In this document: positions 45,375 to 57,289 of the stretch, one piece after another
Layout: each line of letters starts with the position of its first letter
Numbering within the stretch: position 1 is the stretch's first letter
Source of the DNA: Camellia lanceoleosa
Taxonomy: Eukaryota > Streptophyta > Magnoliopsida > Ericales > Theaceae
Assembly: GCA_025200525.1 (NCBI GenBank)
Contig: CM045759.1
Location: forward strand, 6,758,001 to 6,822,000
DNA: 64,000 nt
Reading direction: 5' to 3'
Made by a program: the position numbers and the translations under genes
The notes under the pieces: generated by a model
What the model was told of the DNA's origin: nothing
Database searches by the model: none
What the model saw: the letters and a program-made list of their open reading frames with translations, nothing else

Positions 45375-48037
45375 GGAAATTGTTGAAAACATTTGGAAAA
45401 GACCTTCTAAACTAGGGGCATGGTGTAAAAAAGTAATTGTTTCGATCAAGAAGATGTGTGGGGACAATGTAATTTTAAGGATCAATCTATGAGATCTTAT
45501 TGGGTGTTGATGTTATATTGTCAAATTAAAGGTAGATTTGAACCCTCTTGTGGGCTACTTGAAATTGTTTTTGAATTCTGCCAATGGACTTTGAGAGTGA
45601 AAACCCCTTTTGTTTCTAGGGTACTGATTTTGTTTTGAGTTGTGTCTTGTAAATAGTTGTTGTGAGTTTTATTTTCATTGTCTTTTCTTGTGTTGTTATG
45701 TCAGTTGAGTCTTCCTTTGAGTCGCTCTCGTGTACCCTCGGGTCTTCATTTTGTTGTTTTAATAATAAGAAAGCAGGAGTTGAGTTTCTAATCATTTTGT
45801 TGTGCCTATAGTAATGCATGTGTGACCTTTAAAAAATAGAAAAAAGCTTTGAATTTTTTTTTTTTTTTTTGAATGAGATTCTGTTAATAAGTACGAGTGT
45901 TGAGAAGGATCCCCTAAATGGTTTTGAGTGAATTCTGACTTATCGGCGCAAAGTCCTTCATGATCTTAAAAAGTTCAAGTTGCTTCGTTAGCTATTTCTT
46001 CTACAAAACTTGCGAAGATAGGTTCAAAATTGTACATGTTATTCTACACTAACCTAGGCTTTTTCTTCACCTTGGTGATCATTTTGACAAGCACAAGATG
46101 GTTTTCAAGCCTTACAATCGTAGAAATCCTTCCCCCGGTATTTTCATTACTACAAAGAAAAGGATACAACAAAAGAAACCAAAAGAAAGAGAAGGAAAAA
46201 AGCAAAAAGAAAAAGAAAAAAATAAAAAAAAAAGGGAAAAAAGAAGATAGAAGAAAAAAAGAAAAAGAAATAGAAAAGGGAAAAGAAATCACCCATCAAG
46301 CTAGGGGTATTCATTGGAATGAAATGCAATCAACTGTGAGGAAATGAACTTTTGTCTTAATCCAGGAAGGCCAATGCGGGGAAGTACCACATTGCAAGAA
46401 GAACCAACTTTGAAAATGAAACAAAAGAAAGGACAAGGATATGCATAAGAGAATGGAGAACCAAGTTCAAATCAGGGTGAAGCCAGTTTCAGTATTGGGG
46501 CAAGGATGACTATTGATCAAACTCACCACAAATATTGCAACGCTATCCTTGAGAGGCTCGTTAGGCTGAAAACCCGAAAGGGCGACCTAGGAAAAAGTTA
46601 GAGTATGAAAAATAAGAAATCAAACAGATAGAGCTTGGAAGGCCGAAAACCCCAAAGGGGCGACTTTGGCAAACAAATAGAGCATAAAATGAAAGTGTCA
46701 ATACCAGAGTAAATCTTAGCCATGAACTACGTTGACCTGATTCCCATTCTTGGGATACGTAGGCAACTTCATCTTGAAGTTCGATCTCAACCATATCCAT
46801 CTTATCCATCTCAACTCAATCATCTTGCCCAATTTACGTCGTCAGCTTCGCATCAATCCATGAGCTACACCGACTGCTGTGCATATCACATACTTGCATT
46901 GGGTAAGGAAGAACTAGCTTGTATCAATAAGTAGAGCAATTTTCAATACTTGAACTTATCAGTAGAATCTCTATCTTGAACAAAACAGGAATTGAAATTG
47001 AATTTTAAAGGGAGCATAAGTAATACTAGGGGCACTATGAATGATCAGTTACATTGAGTCTTTTGCTGCTTTTGGGTAAGTTGTGAGTTCTGTTATGTTG
47101 TGCCTAGTGTTTGTCTCAGTCTGTGCTCTGTATTGAGTCACCATAGCATGTATGTCGCTCAAAAGCACTCTTCATCAAGTCACCATAGCGTGTCTATCGC
47201 TCAAAGTTCAACATAGTGGCATGGTCAAAATTCCATACATGAGTGTTCGCTCCGAACTCAAAAACAAGTCCATGTGTGGAATTTATAAACAAACTGGGAG
47301 TGCCCATACAAGGGGCATCGTATTCATGATCATTGCAAAGTGTATGTAAGGAATCTGTTACTACTTTGGAGGGGAGGGGACTGGAGTAAGTTCGCAATAT
47401 GTCAGAAAAGAAGCATGAGTCTGATTGTTTGGCAACCATTCTAGGATCTGATGATCCCCATTACACGTGCTTGCATAATGTTAGAAAAGGTGGCTAGTGG
47501 CTAGACACTAGGGGCAATTTTCAGTGCATCTAATCGGGCCATCCATCGAACAAGGGACATGAACCCAACCAGTGGCCAATGACTGAACACTAGGGGCAAT
47601 TTTCAGTACATTTGATCGGGTCATCAATTGAACAAGGGGCATGAACCCAACCTATCTCTCAATACGCTCAAAGCCATTTGTCGAGCACTTTTCCCTAGAT
47701 TAGGGTGGGTTTACTCCCCTGATAATTCTGATATGATTCAACTTTCGAAAGTTGTCTCTGACCATTTCAAAACTCTCTTGGGATTTCCATCTTCCCTCTG
47801 ATTAATACATGTGCTTCAGATTATGCTTGCATGCTTATACACTCTGGTTGAGTTGAACTATGTGATTGGTTGCTCTTGCTCTTGACTTTGTTCTGCACCT
47901 AACAGAGTTTTGTCGAGTTGCCTCTCTTTGTATTACATTTCAATAAGTTGTGGCAAGTTACTTGCACTCATTTCATAAGGTACATGATGCACTACTCTAT
48001 GTACTGCTCATTTCCCTCTGCATACCATTTATCATAC
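45375..48037 (+). other. Ogre interior without recognisable genes
   Basis: No pol domains are visible. It contains an A/G-rich low-complexity tract (46160-46300) that gives a spurious Lys/Glu-rich frame, a GATACGTAGGCA module at 46752, and a direct repeat of about 110 bases sharing CACTAGGGGCAATTTTCAGT at 47506 and 47590. Part of this may be another element's deletion scar. Confidence 0.5.
46722..46767 (+). other. Conserved Ogre 3' module, copy 1
   Basis: ATGAACTACGTTGACCTGAT followed, after a short gap, by GGGATACGTAGGCAAC at 46752-46767. The same two-part text recurs at 49820-49864. Confidence 0.75.
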
Positions 48038-48648
48038 ATCACATTGTTTTGTGCACCCTGTATCGCACTGTCATGTGCACTTTGAATTCGCACTATCTTG
48101 TGCATTTCCCTGTATCGCACTGTTTTGTGCATTTAATCTACATCACACGTTCCACAGCACTATTTTGTGCATTCACTTGCATCGCACTATCTTGTGCACC
48201 CACCTTGCACTGTCTTATGCACTTGCATCACACTATCTTGTGCACCCTGTATCGCACTATTTTGTGCACCCTGTATCGCACTATCATGTGCACTTTGAAT
48301 CACACTATTTTGTGCATTCACCCCGCATCACACTATTTTGTGCACCTTGTATCGCACTGTCATGTGCACCTATATCGTATTGTCTTGTGCAAACTTGCAT
48401 AGCACTATTTTGTGCATTCATTCACCTCGCACTGTCTTGTGCAACTTGCATCGCACTGTTTTGTGCATTCACCTGTATCACACTATCTTGTGCATTCACC
48501 TCACGTCGCACTATGTTTTGTACCTCACTCGCACTGTCTTGTGCATCTTGCATTCGCACTATCCTGTGCACTTTGTATCGCACTTTTCTGTGCACCTATA
48601 TCGCATTGTTTTGTGCACCTCACCCGCACTGTCTTATCCACGCACCTA
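48038..48648 (+). repeat. GCAC...GTGC mini-hairpin tandem array
   Basis: About two dozen units of 20-35 bases each contain GCAC, a variable A/T-rich 6-8-base spacer and GTGC, for example GCACTATTTTGTGCAC, separated by CCTGTATC- or CATTCACC-like linkers. The spacer varies (CTATTTT, CTGTCAT, CTATCTT) but the arms rarely do. The Cys/His-rich frames here are translations of the repeat. Confidence 0.9.
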
Positions 48649-49984
48649 GGTCTAAGAGACCTTAAATCTTCTAAAGGTGCAATTCCTTTGGTGTTTGTCG
48701 TGCCTGAACGACTTTAGGTGGTCTGGTATAGTCGCCTAACTGTGTTTACGGTGAGTTCCTAGGAGATCAACTGAGACGGTGGAAACTAGAGTTCGAATGG
48801 TTGAGGCCTAGAACACAAAGGGTCAGAATTTCTGAGACTAAGTCTGGTTTAAATACCCAGGGGTGTATCATTGGCTTGAAATCTGTATAGAAACTGCATA
48901 GGTTGAGGTAACTTGTATGCGCCTCAATTTTGAATACTGAACCAACCTAATCTATCACCCTGTTGGAGAATGGGAAAAGTTACAAACATAGCCAGGGAGA
49001 AAAGTAGTACCTGTGGTTTGTAAGCGCAAAGTGCAGGAAGAAGAGAAAGATCCCCAGCAACATGAGGTGAGTCATCGCCAATTGCCCCTGTAAAGGCACC
49101 ACTTCTTAGCTGCATCATCATATCTATTAGTATCTAATACTGTTGTCACATTGCATTTATTGCATGCATCTACTGCATTATTCATTACATCATACCATTT
49201 TTATTGCCTGCATCCTTTCCATGTTAAGCTTAGTTTGGCATGTGCTCATACATTTCTCTCGTTGAAATATAGTTATGTCATGTATAAGTACCCATGCTGC
49301 GTTGAGGCCAATATTGATGGTGTCAACACCTTTTCTGTGTTAGACGTGGTTTGTTTTGTATCCATGCCTTTTCTAGGTAAGATGTGGTTCGGCTTGTGCC
49401 CCGCATCCATTGCATCCATTGCATTGTACTTTGTGTTGTTGCATTCAGTATTTAGGATCATTATCTTTTCTGAGCAGATCATTCCTCACTTATATCATAC
49501 CATCAAATTACTTGTATTCTTTCTGTGAAACACATAGTTATACATGTGCCCGCACCCTTTTCATGTTGAAACATGGTTCTATTATATGTAGGCATCCATG
49601 CTGGACTAAGGCCAGTATTGAGGGTATAGGCACTTAGCCTGTGTTAGGCGTCGTTTGGCTGTGCCCACTTTTTTTTTTTTTTTGTGTTAAACGTAGTTTG
49701 TTTTTCATCCCCATCCCTTTATGGTATTTATGTGGTAAGCACTGCTCATGGTTTGATGATTTCATTGTATATCGTTTGTATTGTTTTGTTGCATTGTGTA
49801 TCATTTTGCATCTTGCCATTGAACTACGCTAGTTTGATTCTTTGCAAAGGGATACGTAGGCAACCCTTGAATTCAACCAACTACATCTGCATTTTTTTTG
49901 TTTGCCCAAGCCTTACGGCCTTGTCAAAATGGGTCGTCTTTGGGCCTTGACTTTTACTCACGTCATTTCATGACTTCGAAAACT
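48649..49984 (+). other. Ogre 3' untranslated region
   Basis: No gene. Includes a diverged direct repeat of text around CCATGCTG.GTTGAGGCC/ACTAAGGCC (about 49290 and 49600) and short poly-T runs. The GCCTTACGGCCTTGTCAAAA motif lies at about 49911, shortly before the polypurine tract. Confidence 0.5.
49820..49864 (+). other. Conserved Ogre 3' module, copy 2
   Basis: TTGAACTACGCTAGTTTGAT followed by GGGATACGTAGGCAAC at 49849-49864, about 3.1 kb after copy 1 and about 140 bases before the polypurine tract. Confidence 0.75.
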
Positions 49985-50001
49985 GTCAAAGAGGGGGCAA
50001 C
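49985..50001 (+). other. Ogre polypurine tract
   Basis: TCAAAGAGGGGGCAAC lies directly before the 3' LTR start TGTAGACACC. Confidence 0.85.
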
Positions 50002-53000
50002 TGTAGACACCCCATTTTTGACTGCCCATAAGACTTGGGCGCCTCAGGCTAATCACACGATAGTGAAAGTTATGCTATACAAATGTTCACTTTCTTCAAC
50101 AAGAAGAGCTTCTAAATCCCAATCTTACACCCCATTTTGACCAAAACCATTTTAGACCAAAACTATTTTAGACTTTAAAACCCTCATTTTCAAAATATTT
50201 TGTTCAAATGTTTCTACGATATTTCGAGGCTCGCATTTTGTTTAAAAGTTGCACTTTTCGATAAACCAAGCAAGAACAAAGTGGAAATAAATAAAAGGGA
50301 GGTGAACTCTTTGAAAAATCTTAAAACCTCTTATTCATAGATTTGGAGTTGAAGAAAATTGGAAGAAAGGGAAGAAAACTAATTGGGGAAATGGTTGAAC
50401 ATAAAACCGTTAAGAGAAAACTGAACAGCCTACACTAAATCAGGCCTATCTCTTTTCAAACTTAGACTTTAGTTGTTAGGCCACCACCATTGGACAGTGA
50501 ACTTTCGGGGCTTCAATTTAGACTCAAGTCCTAAAGCCGAGTCCGGATGAGGGAGATATGACCGTTTAAAGTTAGGCTTTCATCCGGTTAATATAGAAAT
50601 GAGCAACCTTCACTAAAATAGGCATATCTCTTTGTAACTTAGAATTTAGATGTGAGGCCACCTCCATTGGAAATTATACTTCCGAGTCTTCAATTTAGAC
50701 TCAAGAATGACCTAAAATTGAGTCCGGATGAAAGAGATATGCTCGTTTGAAGTCGGGCCTAGAAGCAGATTTTTATTGTCGGCAGCCCACTATTTGTGGA
50801 CGGCCGGCCACTACTTCTGACCTGTAGGCCACTTGTGTAAAACCCAGATATTTGTTCCCAACTGTACCCCAAAAGCTCCAGCTATTCCTATATAGATATT
50901 TCCGACCTAAGAAGTTGTTTTTCCATATATACCAGGCCAACCCTTTTGTTTTTAGGTTACAAAAAAATTCCTTAAGGACCAAAACTTGAAATTCTCTCTC
51001 TATCTCTATCTTGCAACACACACACCTTACCCAAACACTTCCTAAACCAGTATTGGAGCTTTCCTTGCTGAGATTATTGAGTCCAAATTTCAGTCCTTAA
51101 GAGTGAGAACTTGTGGGCTTATTAACAAAAGAGTTGCCTTGCTTCAAGAGGTATAATTTTGAACATTTTTACACTACTTGTTTTCTATCTTTTCTTGCTG
51201 ATTTTGAACTATTTGTACACTGTTTTTATGGGATGAAACTTGTGGTTTAAGGCCATTAAAGGTAGAGGGGTTGACCACCCTTTTTTAAACCTTGCTTCTT
51301 AAGCCTTTGCCCTTGTGTTCCCCATTTTTTTTCTCAACTTTTGTTGAGATTTTTACCATTGATTTTTAGAGGTTTTTAGAAGCTAAAAAAGTGGTTTTGA
51401 AGTCCCAAAAATGGAGGGGTTAGCCACCCCTCCTTTGGCTTGTTTACTAGCTTAAATTCTCCGTTATTTTAGTTTACTCTTTTATCTTCTTTTATCTCAA
51501 TTCCAACATTGTTTTAGCTTCATTTAGGACTATTTTTATGTGTTAGTTTCATTTGTGCTTTGTATAGCATGCATGTAGTGTAATAGTCCTCATAGGCTTG
51601 GTGGTTTAGGCCTTAGCCACTAACTTATTTGAATTGATAGCGTTTATTTCTTGCTTTCTATACATGTTTTCATCTTTAATCACCTCCGCAACCTCCCTCA
51701 TTTCTTGGTTTTTTCTTTGCTTTGAAAGTTGTTTCAAGCTACTTGTTTGTTTAAGCATGAGATTGAGGTATTGTTTTTTGGGGGTTCATTACCAATGGCA
51801 TGACACTTCTCTTATGTCTAAAACAACACTTGGTTTGGTGCTCCTTTCCATTAGAGGACTTAAAGCTCACTTTTGGACTCAATTGATTAAGGAATGGTTG
51901 GTAATTAAAATGAAATAACAAAATTAGGACTAAAAATGATGCAAGATAATAAGTAATTGGGTGTTCAATCGGATGTTAATTGAACACATGGAGACTTAAG
52001 GCATTTCATACTTGCTAGTGATGAAATGGTTTAAGTTTCCAAAGTCAACCACTTCCCTTGATCAATCCATGATAGGGAGGAGGTTTGAGAGTCTTTTATG
52101 TTGCATTTATTGAAATTGTACACCTTGGTTCATAGGCTATCATGCAATGAAATTGCATCGATTGATGGCTTGTGAATTAAACCTATTGCTCCTTTGAGCT
52201 GTTTGATGATAATGAGGGGTAAGGTATACAAACACCCCTTGAAAATACCCTTTTTGTGCTTTTGTTTGCTCTCTATTGCAGCAGGAGGGACCAAACTCCA
52301 GTGGCCGGCCGGCTAACTGTTTTTGGATGGAAGGCTTCCTTTGGTGGCCGGCCGGCCACTACTTTTGGCCTGTCGACCACTTTTGTAATACCAGTCAGTG
52401 TACTTTTGGAACAGAACAGAGCTGATTCTGAGGTGAAAAACAGTGCAAGTGTTCTAACTGTGCAACAGAGGCATTCTGGCAGCAGAACAGTGGCTTTTCG
52501 GTTGGAAATTCGCACGCATGCATACACATTCCTCGCTTCCTGGGGCTGATTGATTAGCTTAGTTACTTCTTTCATGTTGTATTCGTGATATAATTAAATT
52601 AGTTCATATTGTATGCGCGTATTTGTGATGTAATTAAATTAGTTCATTCTAAATTGTAACTAATTAATTAGTCATTTCATAGAATAGTTAATTACTTAAT
52701 TGGTTAGAATAGTTAGTTAGTTTATTCGGTTTGTAATATTAGTTAATTCATTTTGTAATAGCTAGTTAATTAGCTTAGCTAGTTAGTTTATTTGAACCCT
52801 CCTGCGCAAGGGCAAACAATGTAATAATATGTATGTCTTCTAACCCCACGTCTTTCTCCATTTTATTTATCTTCTTATGATGGTTATATTAGGGTATCAT
52901 GTTTCGTTTAGCATACTTTATGTTTTGCATCCACTTGTATTGCATGCATTGAGGCTCGATTCATCATTCTAACTTGCATTGTTATTACTTAAATTCTTTG

Positions 53001-53632
53001 AATATGTGCTTAGACTGCATGCTATCAAATTGATTCACATGTTATGTTAAGTAGCCAAGCCTATTTAGATTGCATATCGTATGTGTTACATTAGTCATGT
53101 CACATAGTTAGGAGCATGCATTTTTCTAACTCTTTATCTTTTCTTTTTGGCTTGGAGTACTAGGTGAACTTTTACTTATTTTAGCATAATTGCATGAGTG
53201 TGGTTGTTAAACGTATCAAGCATGTTTACCATGAGGCTAAGTGCTTAGTTGATAAATTGTTTGAATGCCTGTGGATGAAGGCTTTTTGTTTGAATTGGAA
53301 TGTTTTGATCAATGTACATTTAAGCCCACTTTTTCAAGTAACACATTCACAAACAATTTTCAAAAACAAACATGTAATCCAATGTTTCAATTTTTGCAAA
53401 TTAGTCTATATCTTGTGTGCATCACATAGTAAGTTAGTCTAATAAAACTGGAACAAGAACATATAATGTAAATAAAAATCATAATCATAATTAGTAGAGG
53501 CCGATCTTTGATTGGGCGAGCAGGGGTACTCAATTCATGACCTTCCCCTCTCGTACCTAAGTTCCCGAGCCCAGACAACTCTTGGTGATGAAGGACATAT
53601 GGCCTTTGGCACGAGTTAGATTTTAAATATTC
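50002..53632 (+). repeat. Ogre 3' LTR (about 3.6 kb)
   Basis: Begins TGTAGACACCCCATTTTTGA. It carries a diverged duplication of about 190 bases with GAGTCCGGATGA, GAGATATG and TCAATTTAGACTCAAG (50500-50760), GGCCGGCC palindromes (50802, 52303, 52346), and near its end the segment at 53497-53610 that matches the minus-strand Ogre LTR end region. It is shorter than the 5.5-kb copy at 10354-15849. The 3' border is approximate. Confidence 0.7.
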
Positions 53633-54368
53633 ATCATGCATTATACATGTTCTTGAATTTCTACATTTCGATTCCTTATTACCCTCATGTTCTAAATTTG
53701 TTTTTTATATTTCTCTATTCATTTGCACTGTTTTCCTAGATTGCTCCACTAGATTCTTGCATTGTTACCATTGTTCTTTCACATTCTATTTTAGAACCTC
53801 AAACCAGAATCACCTTAGGAGAACAGTACCAAAATAGTTTGATGAGAACATGGGTATGCATAGGTGGAGAGTTGATACCCCAACCAAGATAGAGAACTTT
53901 CGTCGAGAGTTCGATATCCCAATCGACGTCCATATCAACTCGCTGGCGAGAACGACTCAATCATGCCAGGGGACAATTACATACCCTTCCCCATGGTATC
54001 TGTTGTAGATGGTGGAATCACATCCCCCCCTTAACATTTTATTCTGAGAAATGATGAACTTCTACAAACTAAACCCCATCCAACTAGCCATTAACACCTT
54101 TCGTATCATCAACTTGCTGAGTTAAACCACCGACATAGGGCCAAACTAACCTTGAAGGACATTCAGTACTGTTACACCATGTGTGCCCTTCAGTCTAAGA
54201 ATGGCACTTTTTATTACCTAAAACCAAGATCTACAACCTATAAGATGATAGTCGACCTTCCACACTCCAACAAAGGTACTGGGGAAGACTATCTCATTGT
54301 CTCAGGTAACTAGAAATTTGCTCTAGAGAATAGCCTACGCCTCTACCCTCTGCCTAGAAGCATCCTAG

Positions 54369-54441
54369 GTGACTTTTCATTCATCTTAATCTAGTATCTC
54401 ATACTTGACCATATTTCTAATCATTATTTTTTGTGTTGCAG
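54369..54441 (+). other. Putative intron A of accessory gene copy 2 (73 bp)
   Basis: Donor ATCCTAG|GTGACTTT, acceptor TTTTTGTGTTGCAG|AGCTCTC. It lies just after YPLPRS, the same place as intron A in copy 1, and AACAAGTCCTTT follows in both. Confidence 0.65.
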
Positions 54442-55360
54442 AGCTCTCACTACCTAACAAGTCCTTTCGAAAGTCTTATGTCCTTAAAGACAACATTTAA
54501 CACTCTTAGACCTGTCCTTAAATCAACGGAAAGCCCCCCTCCTTCTTAACTACATCACCTACATACAAGTTACCTTTCCTTAACGTCCCATCAAGGAGTA
54601 AAACTCCTCTATCTGCCATAATTTCAATTGCTTCATCTCGCCCAAATTAATGCTCAACTTCAGATCCAACCAACCAACCATCTACCTCGGTGTCGTCTCT
54701 GCACATTTTGATTTCCCAACGCCAAAGCCAACATCAACATAAACCCTTCAATGTCCCTACAGCTAGAACCAGAAGTAGAAAACACTAAGGTTCTGAACCG
54801 CCGGCGTACAATCCAGCAAACACACTAATCGCCCTTCTAGCCTTTAAACTTGGTGTTAGTGTAACAATTGCTGCTATCTCGAAAGAAATGGCACGTTGAG
54901 CAATAGTAGTTGAAGATCTCTTAGCTAGCATACCCGACATAGTCACTGCTCAATCTACCCCATCTCTACCCTCTGTTTAGAAACAAAAAAGGGTCAAAAA
55001 AGCAAAGGCAAAAGCCAAGGTGACAATCACTCCTTTTGATAAAAAGAAGGACCCAGAAGACAGCATCCTTATCTCCAAGATGGCAAAAACTGAGAAGAGG
55101 CAAGACTTAGAATCTACAGAGGCTCCAATGCTTAAACGATTTCGCACCTTGCATCCTGAGGTCTTAGAGGATGACTCATGGTTCCTTGAGATCATACTCA
55201 ACGACTGACCTTTAAAGGTCGGAGACAACGCCCAAAAAATCTGGAAGTCATTGCTATGCTCTCCACTTCCATGTTTCTGCCTACCAATATGGCTAACATC
55301 AGCGAGTACAACAAGTACGAGCACATTTCCATGATGATATGAAGCTGCATTCTAATAAAA

Positions 55361-55433
55361 GTCCTTCACTTTTCTTTCCACTATTCAACACATAGTAAAT
55401 TTTTGCTCTTCTAGCACTTTGTTCCTTTTGCAG
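55361..55433 (+). other. Putative intron B of accessory gene copy 2 (73 bp)
   Basis: Donor CTAATAAAA|GTCCTTC (copy 1 has CTACTAAA|GTAAGCC), acceptor TTGTTCCTTTTGCAG|ACCATCC. The donor has lost its consensus beyond GT, so this copy may splice poorly. Confidence 0.6.
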
Positions 55434-55969
55434 ACCATCCGACATGGTAACTCCTTCTTGGCCCAACATGAACTAATGAAGAAAGACCTTACAAAGAAGA
55501 CCTAAGAGGTTACCGACTTCCTTTATCAGTTGAACAAATCCGAGACCATCAGAAAAAAGCTACTAGACAAAGTAAAGGCCACTAGGAATGCCGAGCAAAT
55601 GCCAAGACTACAGCTCTAGTTGCTAAAATGATAGCCGCTTGTGTCGAGAACAAGCTGGCTGAGGCATTGGCCAAAAAGAAACAAGAAATTGAAGAAGCCA
55701 ATGCCAAAGTGTATGAGGAGGGCCAAACGGCTGTCAAAGAGGCCTACAAGAAGCAAGTCAACATTGCCTGCAATAGAGGCTATGTTCTCGACTGGAGTGC
55801 AGCAATGAAAGAACTTTCAATCCTCAAAGACTCACCACATCAAGATCTGAACAAGTTGAAACTGCTATTCCCCCCTTTCCCGGCCTAATCTGAGGAGGAA
55901 GAGGAAGAAAAGGAAGCTACTGCTACTACTGCTGATGTTGGGGTCAAGTCCCTTACTTTGAATGACCAA

Positions 55970-55984
55970 GTCTTGGACCTCACT
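55970..55984 (+). other. Candidate SUMO-interacting motif (VLDLT), copy 2
   Basis: The codons GTC TTG GAC CTC ACT give V-L-D-L-T, followed by G-D-D-N-E. This is the same motif as at 21686-21700, embedded in otherwise poorly conserved sequence. Confidence 0.65.
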
Positions 55985-56176
55985 GGAGACGACAACGAAG
56001 TTTCCAAGAGCACTTCTTCGAATAGCAAAAAGACTGACAAGTCTGGGGCCAAGAAGAAAAAAATTGACAAAAGCATTGACGAATTCCTAAAAGAAATGGA
56101 TAAGGAGATTAGTGACACCGAACCCAATGTTATTGCCACCCAGACCATCGAGGCTAATGCTTCTGCTGCAACTTAA

Positions 56177-57289
56177 GAGGAGCTCAACACTGATGAACCA
56201 ATATCCCAAACTTAGGATTTTTTCTTCTTTTTCTTCTTTTTTCTTTCAGTTGTACTTTTCTTTTTTGTCTGGAACAATCTTTGTTTTTCAAAACCGAAGT
56301 GCCTTATGGTGTAATTGGACAACTTTTGCTTTATGAATGAATGTCATGTCTTTTCCTCAAGTGTTGTCTTTATACTGACGAATGTCTTCAATTTGTTGTA
56401 TCTTAAAAAATTTTCAAGTGTAACGTCTTAGGTCGATATGCCATCTCAGGTAATCCAGGCAATCTCGGATTACGTCACCTCGGATATAACTGATCAATCT
56501 TTTGAAAATTTCACCAAGTGTTACTATTTTCAAATCCCAAGTCACAAATTCAAACTTAAATTAAAAATTCAAACTTATCTCATTTAGACTCTCTAACTTA
56601 CATTCACATTAAAGAGTCAGCATCCCAATTTTGGCTAAGTTTTACAAACTTAGACAACCATGACCGATGTCATCATGTTTAGTTTATCGAAAAAAAACAC
56701 TTGAGGTTTAACCTTAGTACACCTATTTCACAGTACTAACTACCTTGGCTTTTCATTACAAACTAATCAGGTCGGCTGTCCGACGTTATTGCCCCTTAGG
56801 CAAAGTCATGGTTTGTTTCGTTCTATTTCCCATTAACATCATTTTAACTTAGATCAGCTTTGCCATCGTGACAAGCCTAAGTTAAACGTCCAAGTTTCTT
56901 GTTGAAACATCACATCAGCCTAACATTGTCTACCTTTCTAACGATCATACAAGTTTCAACAATAATTTGTAACGAACATATTCGAGCTAAAATTTTATTG
57001 ATCAGTACTTCGGCTAATAACCTTCTAAGTTACATCAAAATAAAAGAAAGAAAACTAATGGAAGAAAAATTTAGATTTCTAATGTCCCATAATGGTCTTG
57101 GAAATTGTTTGCCATCACAATCTTCAAGCCAGTATCCTATTACGCCGGCAACCGAGATGATCTTGTACAATTTTTCCTAGTTTAGACCAAGTTTGCCTTC
57201 CTTGGCCAAGATGATCTTGTACGACAATCAAGATTAGGCAAAGTAAAAATGTAGGCTGTCAAGAACATGAATAAGCATGAATGATTTGA
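56177..57289. other. Tat-related spacer, no gene
   Basis: It includes CTTTTGAAAATTTCACCAAG at about 56498, similar to the inverse of the 58-bp hairpin unit, so the start is probably a decayed version of that array. Frames such as 56899-57180 are unsupported. Confidence 0.45.

Larger units (their letters stand above)
44046..53632 (+). mobile_element. Ogre element nested in the inverted Tat element
   Basis: Two LTR starts, TGTAGACACCCCATTTTTGA at 44046 and 50002, bound an interior with a gag fragment and conserved Ogre 3' modules. The 5' LTR is reduced to about 340 bp, and pol is missing. The Tat accessory leader stops at 44045 and the accessory gene resumes beyond the element, so this is an insertion. 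The left flank is GTCAC. The right border is my estimate (about 53632), where Ogre homology fades and CATCATGCAT may be the matching Tat text. Confidence 0.7.
53850..56176 (+). pseudogene. Tat accessory gene, copy 2
   Basis: Collinear with the accessory gene at 21533-23798. It starts at an ATG at 53850 with WRVDTPTKIENFRREFDIP, matching VDTTTKLEYFRREFSIP in copy 1. Next come the FYKLN.IQLAIN region and the YTKIGT-like Lys/Thr region, broken by many stops and shifts. Two putative introns are at 54369-54441 and 55361-55433. The coiled-coil part (55628-55888) ends with CNRGYVLDW, matching CNKGFTLGW. The last part (55888-56176) has a poly-Glu start, QVLDLT with acids, and a final amphipathic segment (IDEFLKEMDKEISD, compare LDQTLKEIDAELA in copy 1). 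The 5' third is more decayed than the 3' part. Confidence 0.75.

Noticed and set aside
46030..46347. Lys/Glu-rich frame
   Set aside because: It is produced by an A/G-rich low-complexity tract within the Ogre interior, with no conservation evidence.
48038..48648. CRISPR-like array of short repeats and spacers
   Set aside because: The repeats are short, imperfect and palindromic, with spacer lengths varying from a few to about 15 bases. There are no cas genes, and the setting is a plant retrotransposon.
48051..48665. 204-codon Cys/His-rich frame resembling a repeat protein
   Set aside because: It is a direct translation of the GCAC...GTGC array. Neighbouring frames are equally open, so the openness reflects repeat composition.
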